Below are positions 36,077 through 45,400 of a stretch of DNA of 64,000 nt, one piece after another (position 1 is the stretch's first letter; every line of letters starts with the position of its first letter). A model generated the notes under the pieces. It saw nothing but the letters and a program-made list of their open reading frames with translations, did no database searches and was not told the DNA's origin. The stretch comes from Paenibacillus validus NBRC 15382 (GTDB lineage Bacteria; Bacillota; Bacilli; Paenibacillales; NBRC-103111), in assembly GCF_004000985.1 (NCBI RefSeq), contig NZ_BIMH01000022.1:1-64000 (forward strand), read 5' to 3'. A program made the position numbers and the translations under genes.

Positions 36077-38887
36077 GTGAAAAAATGGAAACGTAAATTT
36101 GCCGTTAATTTAACTTTATCTACAATGCTTTTTGGCGCTGTTTTCAGCAATCTGGCCGGTACAGCTTTGGCGGAAGAGGCAGTTCCGGTTTATAAGGACC
36201 CGGCCCGGCCGATCGAAGAGCGGGTTAGTGATTTGATTGGCACCATGACACTTGATGAAAAAATCGGCCAGATGGTTCAAGCGGAACGTGCTTCGTTAGG
36301 CACGATCTCAGACGTAAAAACCTACTTCATCGGCTCCATACTGAGCGGAGGCGGCTCCGTACCCGCAGGGAACACGCCTGCTGCATGGAACACGATGTAT
36401 GATAATTTTCAAAATCAAGCCTTGGGAACCCGCCTTGGCATTCCGGTTATTTACGGCGTGGATGCCGTTCATGGCCATAACAATCTGCTAAATGCTACGA
36501 TGTTCCCGCATAATGTCGGCTTGGGTGCAGCGAACGACGCTGATCTGGTAAGGAGAATCGGGGCGGCTACAGCTGCTGAAGTTCGGGCAACCGGAGTGAC
36601 CTGGACCTTTGCCCCCGTTATTTCCGCCGTACAGAATATTCGCTGGGGCAGAACGTACGAGGGCTTCAGCGAAGACCCGAAAATCGTCGCTAAGCTTGGT
36701 GCTGCTGCGGTGGAGGGCTTGCAGGGCGATCCTGCAGATTCCGGATTTTTGCAAGGCAACAAAATTGCCGCCTCCATCAAGCATTATATCGGGGACGGTT
36801 TAACGGAGAACGGTAAAGATCAGGGCAACATCACGATACCGGTGCCGGAAGGTAAAACGTTGAATCAGGCAAAAGATGAATATCTGGCTCCCTATATCGA
36901 AATGTACAAAAAATCCATTCAGGCGGGCGCACGTACGGTCATGATCACGTACAGCAGCATCAACGGTTTGAAAACGCACGCGGATACTTATTTGATCACA
37001 GATGTGTTGAAAGGGCGGCTTGGATTTACCGGCCTGGTTGTTTCCGACTATAACGCCATTCAACAGATTCAAGTGGACGATCAAGGCAACCCCGTAGTCG
37101 GTTACAGGAATCAAGTGAAAGCAAGCGTCAATGCGGGAGTCGATATGTTTATGCTCTCCGCCAAAGGCAATACGACAGCCGGGGGCGGACAGGGCAGCGG
37201 TTGGATAGGTTTTATCCATAATTTAAAAATTCTTGTCGGCAACGGCGAAGTTTCTATGGACCGAATCAATGATGCCGTATCGAGAATTTTAAGAGTCAAG
37301 ATCGAGCAAGGGCTGCTGGAGCATCCTTTATCGGACAGTGTGTTGAATCCCGAAAGTGTCATCTACAGCGCGGAGCATGCGGCGCTCGCAAGGGAAGCTG
37401 CCAGGAAATCACTGGTGCTCTTGAAGAACAACAATCAAGCCTTGCCGCTTAAGAAAGACGGTTCACAGAAAATACTTGTCGTCGGCGATAAGTCGAACCA
37501 TATCGGCTATCTGAACGGAGGTTGGACGATTTCATGGCAGGGCGGCGGAAACACAGTCACCAAGGGCGTTAATGTGCTGGATGGATTGAAGCAGGTCGGG
37601 GGTCCGAATGTCACCGTCGACTGGCATCAAAACGGGGCCGACGTGCTCGGTTACGATACTGTAATTGCCGTTATCGGCGAAGACCCTTATGCGGAAGGCC
37701 AAGGCGACAGAAATACCGCCGCAGCCTTATCGTACGGCACTTTGGGAGGAGCTAGCAGCGATGAAAGTATCGTGGCGAATCTGAAATCAGCCAAAGCCGC
37801 CAACCCTAATTTGAAAGTAGTGATCGTTCTCGTATCCGGAAGGCCGTTACTCCTCACAGACAAAATCAACAGCCATGATTGGGATGCCGTTGTGGAAGCA
37901 TGGCTGCCTGGATCGGAAGGCGGTACGGGCATCGCCGATGTCCTTTACGGGGATTATAACTTCTCAGGAAAGCTGCCTTACACCTGGCCCAAAGCTTTTG
38001 ATCAGCTGCAGCCGGGGGTAACTCCTGCCGATCCGACACCGTTGTTTCCGAGAGGGTATGGTTTGGCTTATCCATCCGCCGTATTAACCGGTGCGGCGGC
38101 TGTCGATGCCGGCCAATCGTTCGATCTGACCTTCGGTCTAACAGGCGTGAACCAAAGCGTCTATGCGCAGGATCTCACGTTCACCTATAATCCGGATCAG
38201 CTGGAGTTCATCTCTGCGCACTCCGTGAAGGATGGATTCTTGCTCGTCGATAAATCGGCAGCACAGGGCCAAATCCGTATCCTTGGGGCAAATGTGGGGG
38301 CGGACTCCGCCAATCTCAACGTCGATTTGCTGAAGCTGAACTTTAAAGTCAAGGAGATGTCCCAGACCACTTCCTCGACGGTAACCTTGGCTAACGTCGT
38401 TGTCGCTGACGGGGAAGGGGTAGAAACATCGATAATCGGTGCGTCCCACACGGTACGAATTGCGGCTGCAGATAAAGGGGCTTTGAATGCCTTGATCGCC
38501 GACGCCCAAGCCAAGCATGATGCGGCTGTGGAAGGAACAAGAGCCGGGGAGTATCGGGCTGGTTCGAAAGCAGCGCTGCAAGCCGCCATCGATAAAGCCC
38601 GAGAAGTAGCCGATAATCCGAATTCCACACAGCAGCAGGTAGAGCAAGCAACGGCTGAGCTGGGTACGGCTTTACAAGTGTTCTATTCATCCGTGATTAT
38701 GAAACAGCCGGAAGACTTGAACGGAGACGATAAATTCAGTATCGGCGATTTGGGCATCATGGCCTCCTATTACGGCAAATCTTCTGCTGATGCGGATTGG
38801 GATCAAGTCAAACACGCAGATATCAACAATGATGGTAAGATCGACATTATCGACCTTGCGGCTGTAGCCAAAATGATTTTCGGATAA
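36077..38887 (+). CDS. Secreted GH3 glycosidase with cohesin-FIVAR-dockerin tail
   Basis: The GTG at 36077, nine bases after GAGGAGG, gives a 936-residue protein. A signal peptide ends near SNLAGTALA. The GH3 N-terminal domain carries the nucleophile Asp324 (VVSDYNA), and the GH3 C-terminal domain starts at EAARKSLVLLKNN. Together these run to about residue 665. Then come a cohesin-like domain (about 668-797), a FIVAR helical module (about 798-873) and a type I dockerin (about 878-936) with two calcium loops (DLNGDDKFSIGDL and DINNDGKIDIIDL). The tail should dock the enzyme into a surface complex. Substrate is probably a beta-linked glucosyl, xylosyl or GlcNAc residue; the family alone does not decide. 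Confidence 0.9.
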   Translation: MKKWKRKFAVNLTLSTMLFGAVFSNLAGTALAEEAVPVYKDPARPIEERVSDLIGTMTLDEKIGQMVQAERASLGTISDVKTYFIGSILSGGGSVPAGNTPAAWNTMYDNFQNQALGTRLGIPVIYGVDAVHGHNNLLNATMFPHNVGLGAANDADLVRRIGAATAAEVRATGVTWTFAPVISAVQNIRWGRTYEGFSEDPKIVAKLGAAAVEGLQGDPADSGFLQGNKIAASIKHYIGDGLTENGKDQGNITIPVPEGKTLNQAKDEYLAPYIEMYKKSIQAGARTVMITYSSINGLKTHADTYLITDVLKGRLGFTGLVVSDYNAIQQIQVDDQGNPVVGYRNQVKASVNAGVDMFMLSAKGNTTAGGGQGSGWIGFIHNLKILVGNGEVSMDRINDAVSRILRVKIEQGLLEHPLSDSVLNPESVIYSAEHAALAREAARKSLVLLKNNNQALPLKKDGSQKILVVGDKSNHIGYLNGGWTISWQGGGNTVTKGVNVLDGLKQVGGPNVTVDWHQNGADVLGYDTVIAVIGEDPYAEGQGDRNTAAALSYGTLGGASSDESIVANLKSAKAANPNLKVVIVLVSGRPLLLTDKINSHDWDAVVEAWLPGSEGGTGIADVLYGDYNFSGKLPYTWPKAFDQLQPGVTPADPTPLFPRGYGLAYPSAVLTGAAAVDAGQSFDLTFGLTGVNQSVYAQDLTFTYNPDQLEFISAHSVKDGFLLVDKSAAQGQIRILGANVGADSANLNVDLLKLNFKVKEMSQTTSSTVTLANVVVADGEGVETSIIGASHTVRIAAADKGALNALIADAQAKHDAAVEGTRAGEYRAGSKAALQAAIDKAREVADNPNSTQQQVEQATAELGTALQVFYSSVIMKQPEDLNGDDKFSIGDLGIMASYYGKSSADADWDQVKHADINNDGKIDIIDLAAVAKMIFG
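38081..38884 (+). repeat. Docking cassette 1 (cohesin-FIVAR-dockerin, GH3 protein)
   Basis: First copy of a module set repeated across this region. Hallmarks are SFDLTFGLTGVNQSVYAQ (cohesin), HDAAVEGTRAGEYRAGSKA (FIVAR) and DLNGDDKFSIGDLGIM (dockerin). The same hallmarks recur with small changes in the cassettes at 40351-41163, 41467-42279, 47271-48323 and 54418-55220. Confidence 0.85.
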
Positions 38888-38934
38888 TGTAATCGAAAGA
38901 AGAGAAGATCCAGAGCTTCTCCCGTCAGCTGGTC

Positions 38935-38976
38935 GGTAAACCCCTGTTTGTTCTTTGGAAGAATCAGGGGTTTACC
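38935..38976 (+). terminator. Stem-loop after the GH3 gene
   Basis: GGTAAACCCCTG (38935-38946) pairs perfectly with CAGGGGTTTACC (38965-38976). No strong T-run, but the position fits transcript end or stabilisation. Confidence 0.7.
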
Positions 38977-39000
38977 CACAACAGGATATTTTAATGGAAT

Positions 39001-39131
39001 AAAAGATAGATTTACCGCATAGTTAAAGCGAATTTGTTTAAGTATCATGTGATTTAAAGAAGTGTTCCAGTTCGAAATGGGGAAGGGAGGCCGGATAGGT
39101 TTTTGATGGTTCACAATTGAAAACGCTTACT
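39001..39131 (+). promoter_or_regulatory. Shared activator box, promoter and cre (copy C, SLH-cohesin gene)
   Basis: Box AAAAGATAGATTTACC (39001-39016), -35 TAGTTA (39020-39025), 17-bp spacer and -10 TATCAT (39043-39048). Further downstream TGAAAACGCTTACT (39118-39131) fits the cre consensus TGWAARCGYTWNCW at every position, so here the cre lies inside the leader rather than at the start site. Confidence 0.8.
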
Positions 39132-39177
39132 AATAGTGATGATGATTCGAAAAGTGTTGATGAAAGGAAGAACCTAC

Positions 39178-40197
39178 ATGAAACGAAAACTTTTATCCAT
39201 TCATTTGGCCTTATTGCTGTGTATGCTCCTGATCCCGCTAACCTCATTGGCGGCAGACCCTGCTTCCTTCACGTTAACCATTACGAATGATAAACCCGAG
39301 ATCGGCCAAGAGGTTCAAGTCACCGTTAAAGGGCAAAATCTTCAGGACTTATACGCTTACGAAGTCAATTTTGCTTATAACGAAGATCAACTGCGTCTTA
39401 AAGGGGCTAAAAGCGCCATCGAGGGATTTTCCGTACCCCCCATGTTGAAAAAAAACGTTATCCAATTTGCAGCCACCAAAATCGGCAGCATATCCGGGGA
39501 GAGCGGAGATGTCACCTTGTGTACGCTCACGTTTGAAGTTATCGGTGAAGGGAAAGCTGCAGTGGAGCTTACCGATGTGAAGCTCGTTACCAGCCAATTG
39601 GTTTCCAATGTTCAAAAAGCGGGCGTACAGACGGCAGCCGAGATCCAAATGAACAAATCGGCAACAGCGTTTAGCGATATTTCCGGCCACTGGGCCAGAG
39701 AAGCGATAGAAAAAGCGGCAAAACTCGGATTTGTGAACGGATACGAAGACGGCACCTTCCAACCGCAGGGACTCGTTAACCGATCGGAGTTCGCCGTGAT
39801 GCTGGCACGAGCCCTTCAATTACCGGAAAACGGCAGTGCGCAGATATCCTTTGCGGATCTGGACAGCATTCCGCAATGGGCAAGATCAAGCATATCGAAA
39901 GCTGTTGCAGCGGGCATTGTGACAGGGTATGAAGACGACACGTTCCGCCCGGAAAACATGATTACCCGTGCTGAAATTACAGCTATGATTGTCAGAGCTT
40001 CGGATATTGCAGTGGATACCGCAAAGAAACCGGCATTTGCCGACGTGGATCAAATTCCCGAGTGGGCCGTTCCTTTCGTTGCGGAAGCGAAAGAAGCGGG
40101 CTTGATCCAAGGCAGGGAGGGTAACCTTTTTGCACCTAATGATCATGCAACCCGGGCGGAAGCTGTTACTTTGATCTTGTCTATGCTTGCTTTGTAA
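39178..40197 (+). CDS. S-layer-anchored cohesin protein (anchoring scaffoldin)
   Basis: The ATG at 39178 follows GAAAGGAAG and gives 339 residues. A signal peptide ends near LTSLAA (about residue 23). A single cohesin-like domain follows (about 26-155; SFTLTITNDKPEIGQEVQ, YAYEVNFAYNEDQLRL). Three S-layer-homology repeats close the protein (about 165-339; FSDISGHWAREAIEKAAKLG, FADLDSIPQWARSSI, FADVDQIPEWAVPFV). It has no dockerin and no enzyme domain. The layout is that of a cell-wall anchor that displays one cohesin, like OlpA-type proteins of cellulosomes. Its cohesin is more divergent than those on the other proteins, so dockerin binding needs proof. Confidence 0.88.
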   Translation: MKRKLLSIHLALLLCMLLIPLTSLAADPASFTLTITNDKPEIGQEVQVTVKGQNLQDLYAYEVNFAYNEDQLRLKGAKSAIEGFSVPPMLKKNVIQFAATKIGSISGESGDVTLCTLTFEVIGEGKAAVELTDVKLVTSQLVSNVQKAGVQTAAEIQMNKSATAFSDISGHWAREAIEKAAKLGFVNGYEDGTFQPQGLVNRSEFAVMLARALQLPENGSAQISFADLDSIPQWARSSISKAVAAGIVTGYEDDTFRPENMITRAEITAMIVRASDIAVDTAKKPAFADVDQIPEWAVPFVAEAKEAGLIQGREGNLFAPNDHATRAEAVTLILSMLAL

Positions 40198-40248
40198 AAG
40201 CTGATTTTTCTTACATACCTACTTATATTCAGAAAGGGAATACAGGCG

Positions 40249-42282
40249 ATGAGAAAAGGTAAAAGGATATTCATGGTATGGGTGCTCCTCTTGCTTTTGT
40301 CGATGAACTGGATGAATGTGCTGCAAAATGCGCATGCCGAGGAATCCTTCCAAGCGAACTTAACCGGCAAGGACAAGATACAAGCCGGTGAATCGTTAGA
40401 CCTGACCTTTGGAATGATCGGTGTGACCGAAAATGTCTATGCCCAGGATCTGAGCTTAACGTTTGATCCGGAACAGTTCGACTTCATCCGTGCGGATTCA
40501 TTGAAAGAAGGATTCTCCGTAGTCGGTCAATCTGAATCGCAGGGCCGGGTCCGGATTATTATGGCAAGCGAAGGGGCGGGTCATGCGGTCCATGAGGATG
40601 GCGAATTGCTGATTTTGCGCTTGAGGGCTAAGGCGCTCGTCTCGACCGTTACCGGGGAGGTTACGACGACAGACATTGCCATCTCCAACGGCGAAGGTGT
40701 GGAAATGAGGGTGGGCTCTGCTTCGCACAGCGTTCAAATTTCCGTGGTGGATAAAGCGGGGCTGCTGGCTTTAATCGCCAGCGCACAAACGAAACATGAC
40801 ATAGCAGTTGAAGGAACGGGCGTCGGGCAGTACCCTGCAGGCTCTAAAGCGCCTCTTCAAGCGGCTATTGACCGTGCTCAAGCAGTGGCTGACAATCAGG
40901 CTGCTACGGATGAGCAGGTGCAGCAGGCGTCGAATGAGCTGAATGCAGCGCTGCAGACCTTCATCGCTTCGGTCCATACACCTTTTCCGGGAGATTTAAA
41001 CGGCGACAGCAAGTATACGATAGGAGATTTGGCCATTGTGTCGGCCGCTTACGGCCGGACGTCCGCCGATCCGGATTGGACGCGATATGTGAAGATGGAT
41101 CTTAATTATGACGGTAAGGTCGACATCGATGACCTTTCCATGATAGCCAGAGAGATACTCAAGGGAGTGCCTAATCCTCCGCGTGCGCCTGAATGGTCGG
41201 CAGATAAGCAGTTGAGCGTATCCGATGTCACGCTGACCGGACTGATGCTGACATGGTCGGGAGCTTCCGATCCGGCTGGTGTGACCGGCTATAAAATTTA
41301 TCAGGATGGCGACGAATTGGCTGCTGTTACCGGCAGTGTATACCAGGTTACCGGTCTCACGCCCAACAAGCAGTATACCTTTAAGGTGGAAGCGGGTAAT
41401 GCATCCGGTCTCTGGAGTACCGATGGTCCGAGCGCTTCCGTGACGACGCAGCCCATTGCTCTTCCCTCGGTCGTATTAAGCGGTCCCGCAGTCGTTGCGT
41501 CCGGTCAATCCTTCGACCTGACCTATGGGCTGAGCCGTGTATCCCAAAGTGTCTATGCTCAGGATCTGACCTTCATGTTTAATCCGGAGCAGTTGGATTT
41601 TATCGATGCGGAATCGTTAAAAGAAGGGATCTCGGTCGTTATTCAATCGGATACGCCGGGCCGGGTCCGGATCAGTACGGTGAGTCAAGGAGCGGATCAT
41701 GCCATTCATGAGGACGGGGAGCTGCTGGTCGTTCACTTGAGGTCAAAACCACTTTCCGAGCCCGCCTCCGCTACGGTTACGATGACAGACATCGTAGTCT
41801 CCAACGGTGAAGGCGTGGAAATGAAGCTAAACGACACATCGTATCACGTACAAATCACCCTAGTGAATAAAGCAGGGCTGCTGGCTTTAATCGCCAATGC
41901 CCAAACACAGCATGATGCTGCGATAGAAGGTACCAAGTCCGGGCAGTATCCGGCAGGGGCTAAAGCTGCTCTGCAGGCGGTGATTGACCGTGCAGCAGCG
42001 GTGGCTGACAATCCCGCTGCAGACGATCAGCAGGTGCAGGAAGCGGCGGGTGATCTGGAGGCGGCGCTGCAAACCTTTATCGCCTCGGTCATTAAGTCTG
42101 AACCGGGGGATTTAAATGGCGACAGCAAGTACTCGGTAGGAGATTTGGCTATTGTGGCTGCGGCTTACGGCAGAACACCGGCCGATCCGGATTGGTCGAA
42201 GGTGGCGAGAGCGGATGTCAACCTTGACGGTAAGGTAGATGTCAAGGATCTTGCATGGATCGCAAGATTAATTCTCGATTAG
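40249..42282 (+). CDS. Scaffold protein: two cohesin-FIVAR-dockerin units joined by Fn3
   Basis: The 677-residue secreted protein has no catalytic domain. After a signal peptide (about residues 1-29) come cohesin 1 (35-165), FIVAR 1 (167-242), dockerin 1 (247-305), a fibronectin type III domain (309-400; SGASDPAGVTGYKIYQDG), cohesin 2 (406-538), FIVAR 2 (540-616) and dockerin 2 (619-677). The two halves are clear duplicates. Each dockerin has two Dx[DN]xDG-like calcium loops. With two cohesins and two dockerins it could cross-link or extend chains of the enzymes around it. It starts 51 bases after the anchor protein and so is probably in one transcript with it. Confidence 0.87.
   Translation: MRKGKRIFMVWVLLLLLSMNWMNVLQNAHAEESFQANLTGKDKIQAGESLDLTFGMIGVTENVYAQDLSLTFDPEQFDFIRADSLKEGFSVVGQSESQGRVRIIMASEGAGHAVHEDGELLILRLRAKALVSTVTGEVTTTDIAISNGEGVEMRVGSASHSVQISVVDKAGLLALIASAQTKHDIAVEGTGVGQYPAGSKAPLQAAIDRAQAVADNQAATDEQVQQASNELNAALQTFIASVHTPFPGDLNGDSKYTIGDLAIVSAAYGRTSADPDWTRYVKMDLNYDGKVDIDDLSMIAREILKGVPNPPRAPEWSADKQLSVSDVTLTGLMLTWSGASDPAGVTGYKIYQDGDELAAVTGSVYQVTGLTPNKQYTFKVEAGNASGLWSTDGPSASVTTQPIALPSVVLSGPAVVASGQSFDLTYGLSRVSQSVYAQDLTFMFNPEQLDFIDAESLKEGISVVIQSDTPGRVRISTVSQGADHAIHEDGELLVVHLRSKPLSEPASATVTMTDIVVSNGEGVEMKLNDTSYHVQITLVNKAGLLALIANAQTQHDAAIEGTKSGQYPAGAKAALQAVIDRAAAVADNPAADDQQVQEAAGDLEAALQTFIASVIKSEPGDLNGDSKYSVGDLAIVAAAYGRTPADPDWSKVARADVNLDGKVDVKDLAWIARLILD
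40351..41163 (+). repeat. Docking cassette 2 (scaffold protein, first half)
   Basis: Cohesin with SLDLTFGMIGVTENVYAQ, FIVAR with HDIAVEGTGVGQYPAGSKA and dockerin with DLNGDSKYTIGDLAIV. It shares more with cassette 3 than with the enzyme-borne copies, in line with an internal duplication. Confidence 0.85.
41467..42279 (+). repeat. Docking cassette 3 (scaffold protein, second half)
   Basis: Cohesin with SFDLTYGLSRVSQSVYAQ, FIVAR with HDAAIEGTKSGQYPAGAKA and dockerin with DLNGDSKYSVGDLAIV. Linked to cassette 2 through an Fn3 domain at about 41173-41450. Confidence 0.85.
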
Positions 42283-42319
42283 TGGCGCCGTCGAGTAAAA
42301 CTGATTATTTTTTCGGAAG

Positions 42320-42388
42320 AAAAGATAGATTTAGCGCGTAGTTAAAGCCAAATGAATGAAGTAAGATGGTTTATAGTAAGCGCTTTCA
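42320..42388 (+). promoter_or_regulatory. Shared activator box, promoter and cre (copy D, GH92 operon)
   Basis: Box AAAAGATAGATTTAGC (42320-42335), -35 TAGTTA (42339-42344), 17-bp spacer, -10 TAAGAT (42362-42367) and cre-like AGTAAGCGCTTTCA (42375-42388), 12 of 14 matches to the ideal palindrome TGAAAGCGCTTTCA. Confidence 0.8.
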
Positions 42389-42428
42389 TTGATTTACCAA
42401 TAACAAAATTACAGGGAGGTTTGTTGAA

Positions 42429-45400
42429 ATGGGTAACCGAAGAGCCGGGAAATTCCTGGCTGCAGCTATGAGCGTCGCTCTGCTGACGGGGGGGTTATAC
42501 GACCCTTCGAATCAGCAGGCGTTTGCGGCTAATGAAGTAAGCGATTTTCTCTCATCCTTTGAAGCCGGTGATCCGCCAGTGACATGGCAAAACACCGTGG
42601 ATACGGACCATGAGGGCAATCGTTTGACAGCCGGAATAGACGGTAACACCCCGTTTGCAGGCATTCCGGGGAGTGTCACGAACAAGGTCGTGGAAGTAAC
42701 GGCAAGAGGAGAATATGCTTCATCCGGCGAAGTGGCAGCCAATCTGATTGATTCGAGCTCGAATTCAAAATGGCTGGATACGAGCTCGACCAGTTGGGTG
42801 AAATTCAAGCTTTCCGAACCGATTGCCATCGTGAGATATGCGCTGACCTCGGCGAACGATTCTCCGGGAAGGGATCCTAAAAACTGGCAATTTGAAGGTT
42901 CGAATGATGGCAGCACCTGGACTACTGTGGATACAAGAACAAATGAAACGTTCAGCAATCGTTTCCAGACTAAAGTATATGATTTCTCGAACGACACACC
43001 GTACTTGTATTATCGGATTAACATCACGGCTAACAGCGGGGATTCTTACATCCAGCTGGCAGAGTTTCAGCTCTCCGACGGGATCGTACTGCCTCCACCG
43101 CCCCCGGCTGATATGAAATCGTTTATTTCGAATGGTCCTTCGGGTCTCTATGCCGCGAAATCTAATGCCGGCTGGAGCGGTTTGAAGGCCCTCACTTATT
43201 CCGGAATCCATTTGGCGGATGGAAGGGCGTATTCGTACAATAAACTTTATGATGTTGACATTACCGTGACACCGAATACCGAGCTTTCCTACTACATAGC
43301 TCCGGAGTTTACCGACAACGCTCAAATGGATTATTCCAGCACGTACGCTGCGGTTGATCTTGCTTTTTCCGACGGGACTTATCTTCATAGTCTAGGCGCG
43401 GTAGACCAGCACGGTGTTAAAGTGAATCCTCAGGATCAAGGGAATTCGAAAACACTCTATAACAATCAATGGAATTTCAAAACATCCCGAATCGGTGCCG
43501 TTGCGGCCGGAAAAACGATCAAGCGCATCCTGATTGCGTATGATAACCCGGCGGCTGTTCGAGGCACAGGATTCAAAGGGACGATTGACGATGTCAAAAT
43601 CGAAGGGAATCCCGTTCCCCAAACCTACAACAGGCTTTCTGAATATGTCAACATCCTCAGAGGCACACAATCGAACGGCACATTCTCCAGGGGCAATAAT
43701 ATTCCGGCCGTTGCCGTACCGCACGGATTCAACTTCTGGATACCCAAAACAAATGCAGGTTCGGATTGGACTTATTACTACAATCAAAGCAATAACGCGA
43801 ACAATCTCCCCACCATTCAGGCCTTTGCCTTAAGCCATGAGCCAAGTCCCTGGATGGGAGACCGCCAAACGTTTCATGTCATGCCGTCAGACACGGCGGG
43901 GACGCCAAGTATCAGCCGTACAACCCGGGCATTGCCTTTCCAGCATGCCAACGAGATTGCGAAGCCTTACTATTACGGCGTAACCTTTGAGAACGGCATC
44001 AAAACGGAGTTCACTCCTACGGATCATGCCGCCATTTTCAGATTTACGTTCACCGGCGATTCCTCCAACCTTATTTTTGATAACCAGAGCAACAACGGCA
44101 GTATTGCGCTTGATCCAGTCAACCAAACCATTTCGGGCTACACGGATCAACGAAGCGGCCTTTCCACCGGCGCGACGCGCATGTTCATCTACGCGGCATT
44201 CGATAAGCCGGTAACGGCCGGTACAAAGCTGACCGGAAGCGGAGGCGGCGGGTCGAATGTGCAGGCGTATTACAAATTCGATACCACGGCGGATAAAGTG
44301 GTTACAATGAAAATCGCCACATCCTTGATCAGTTTAGATCAGGCGAAGAAGAACCTGGAGTTGGAAATCGGTCCAAGCGATACGTTTGAAACGATCAAAG
44401 AGAAGGCTCAGACGCAGTGGGATCAGCTCCTGGGAATTATTCAAGTTGAAGGGGCGACAGAAGATCAGTTAGTCACTCTATACTCGAATATGTACCGTTT
44501 ATACTTGTATCCAAACTCGACATTTGAAAATGTCGGCACTAACGAAGCACCGGTTTATAAGCATGCCGACCAGACACCGATTACAACCTGCACGACGAGT
44601 ACGGCAACCCAGACCTGCGCTAGCATCGCAGACGGCAAAACTTATGCCAACAACGGCTTTTGGGATACGTACCGGACGACATGGCCGGCCTATGCTTTAC
44701 TGACGCCGACCAAAGCCGGCGAAATGATTGACGGATTCGTCCAACATTACCGGGATGGCGGCTGGATTTCCAGATGGTCTTCACCGGGTTATGCCAACCT
44801 GATGGTAGGAACAAGCGCGAATGTCGCTTTTGCTGACGCTTACCTGAAAGGGATCACGAATTTTGACGTGCAAAGCTTTTACAAATCGGCGTTGAAAGAC
44901 GCTGCCGTGACTCCGCCTAATGCCAATGTCGGCAGAAAAGGGATGGCCACATCTATTTTCGACGGCTATACAAACACCGGCACAGGTGAAGGCTTGTCAT
45001 GGGCTATGGATGGATACATCAACGATTACGGCATTGCGAACTTGTCCCAAGCGCTAGCCGTGAAGAACGATCCGAGCGATCCATATAACGCTCATTACGG
45101 GGAAGATTACCAGTATTACATCAACAGAGCGCAAAATTATGTCAACATGTTTAATCCCAATGTGCAATTTTTCAACGGTAGAACCTCAAGCGGTGCTTGG
45201 CGCTCGACACCCGAGAACTTCAATCCGATTGATTGGGGTAACGATTATACGGAGACAAACGCCTGGAATATGGCATTCCATGTCCCTCAAGATGGGCAGG
45301 GGCTGGCCAATCTTTACGGCGGAAGAGAACAGCTGGCCGACAAGCTGGATCAATTCTTCAGCATACCGGAACCTGCTTCTACGGCCAATGCGGGCTCTTA

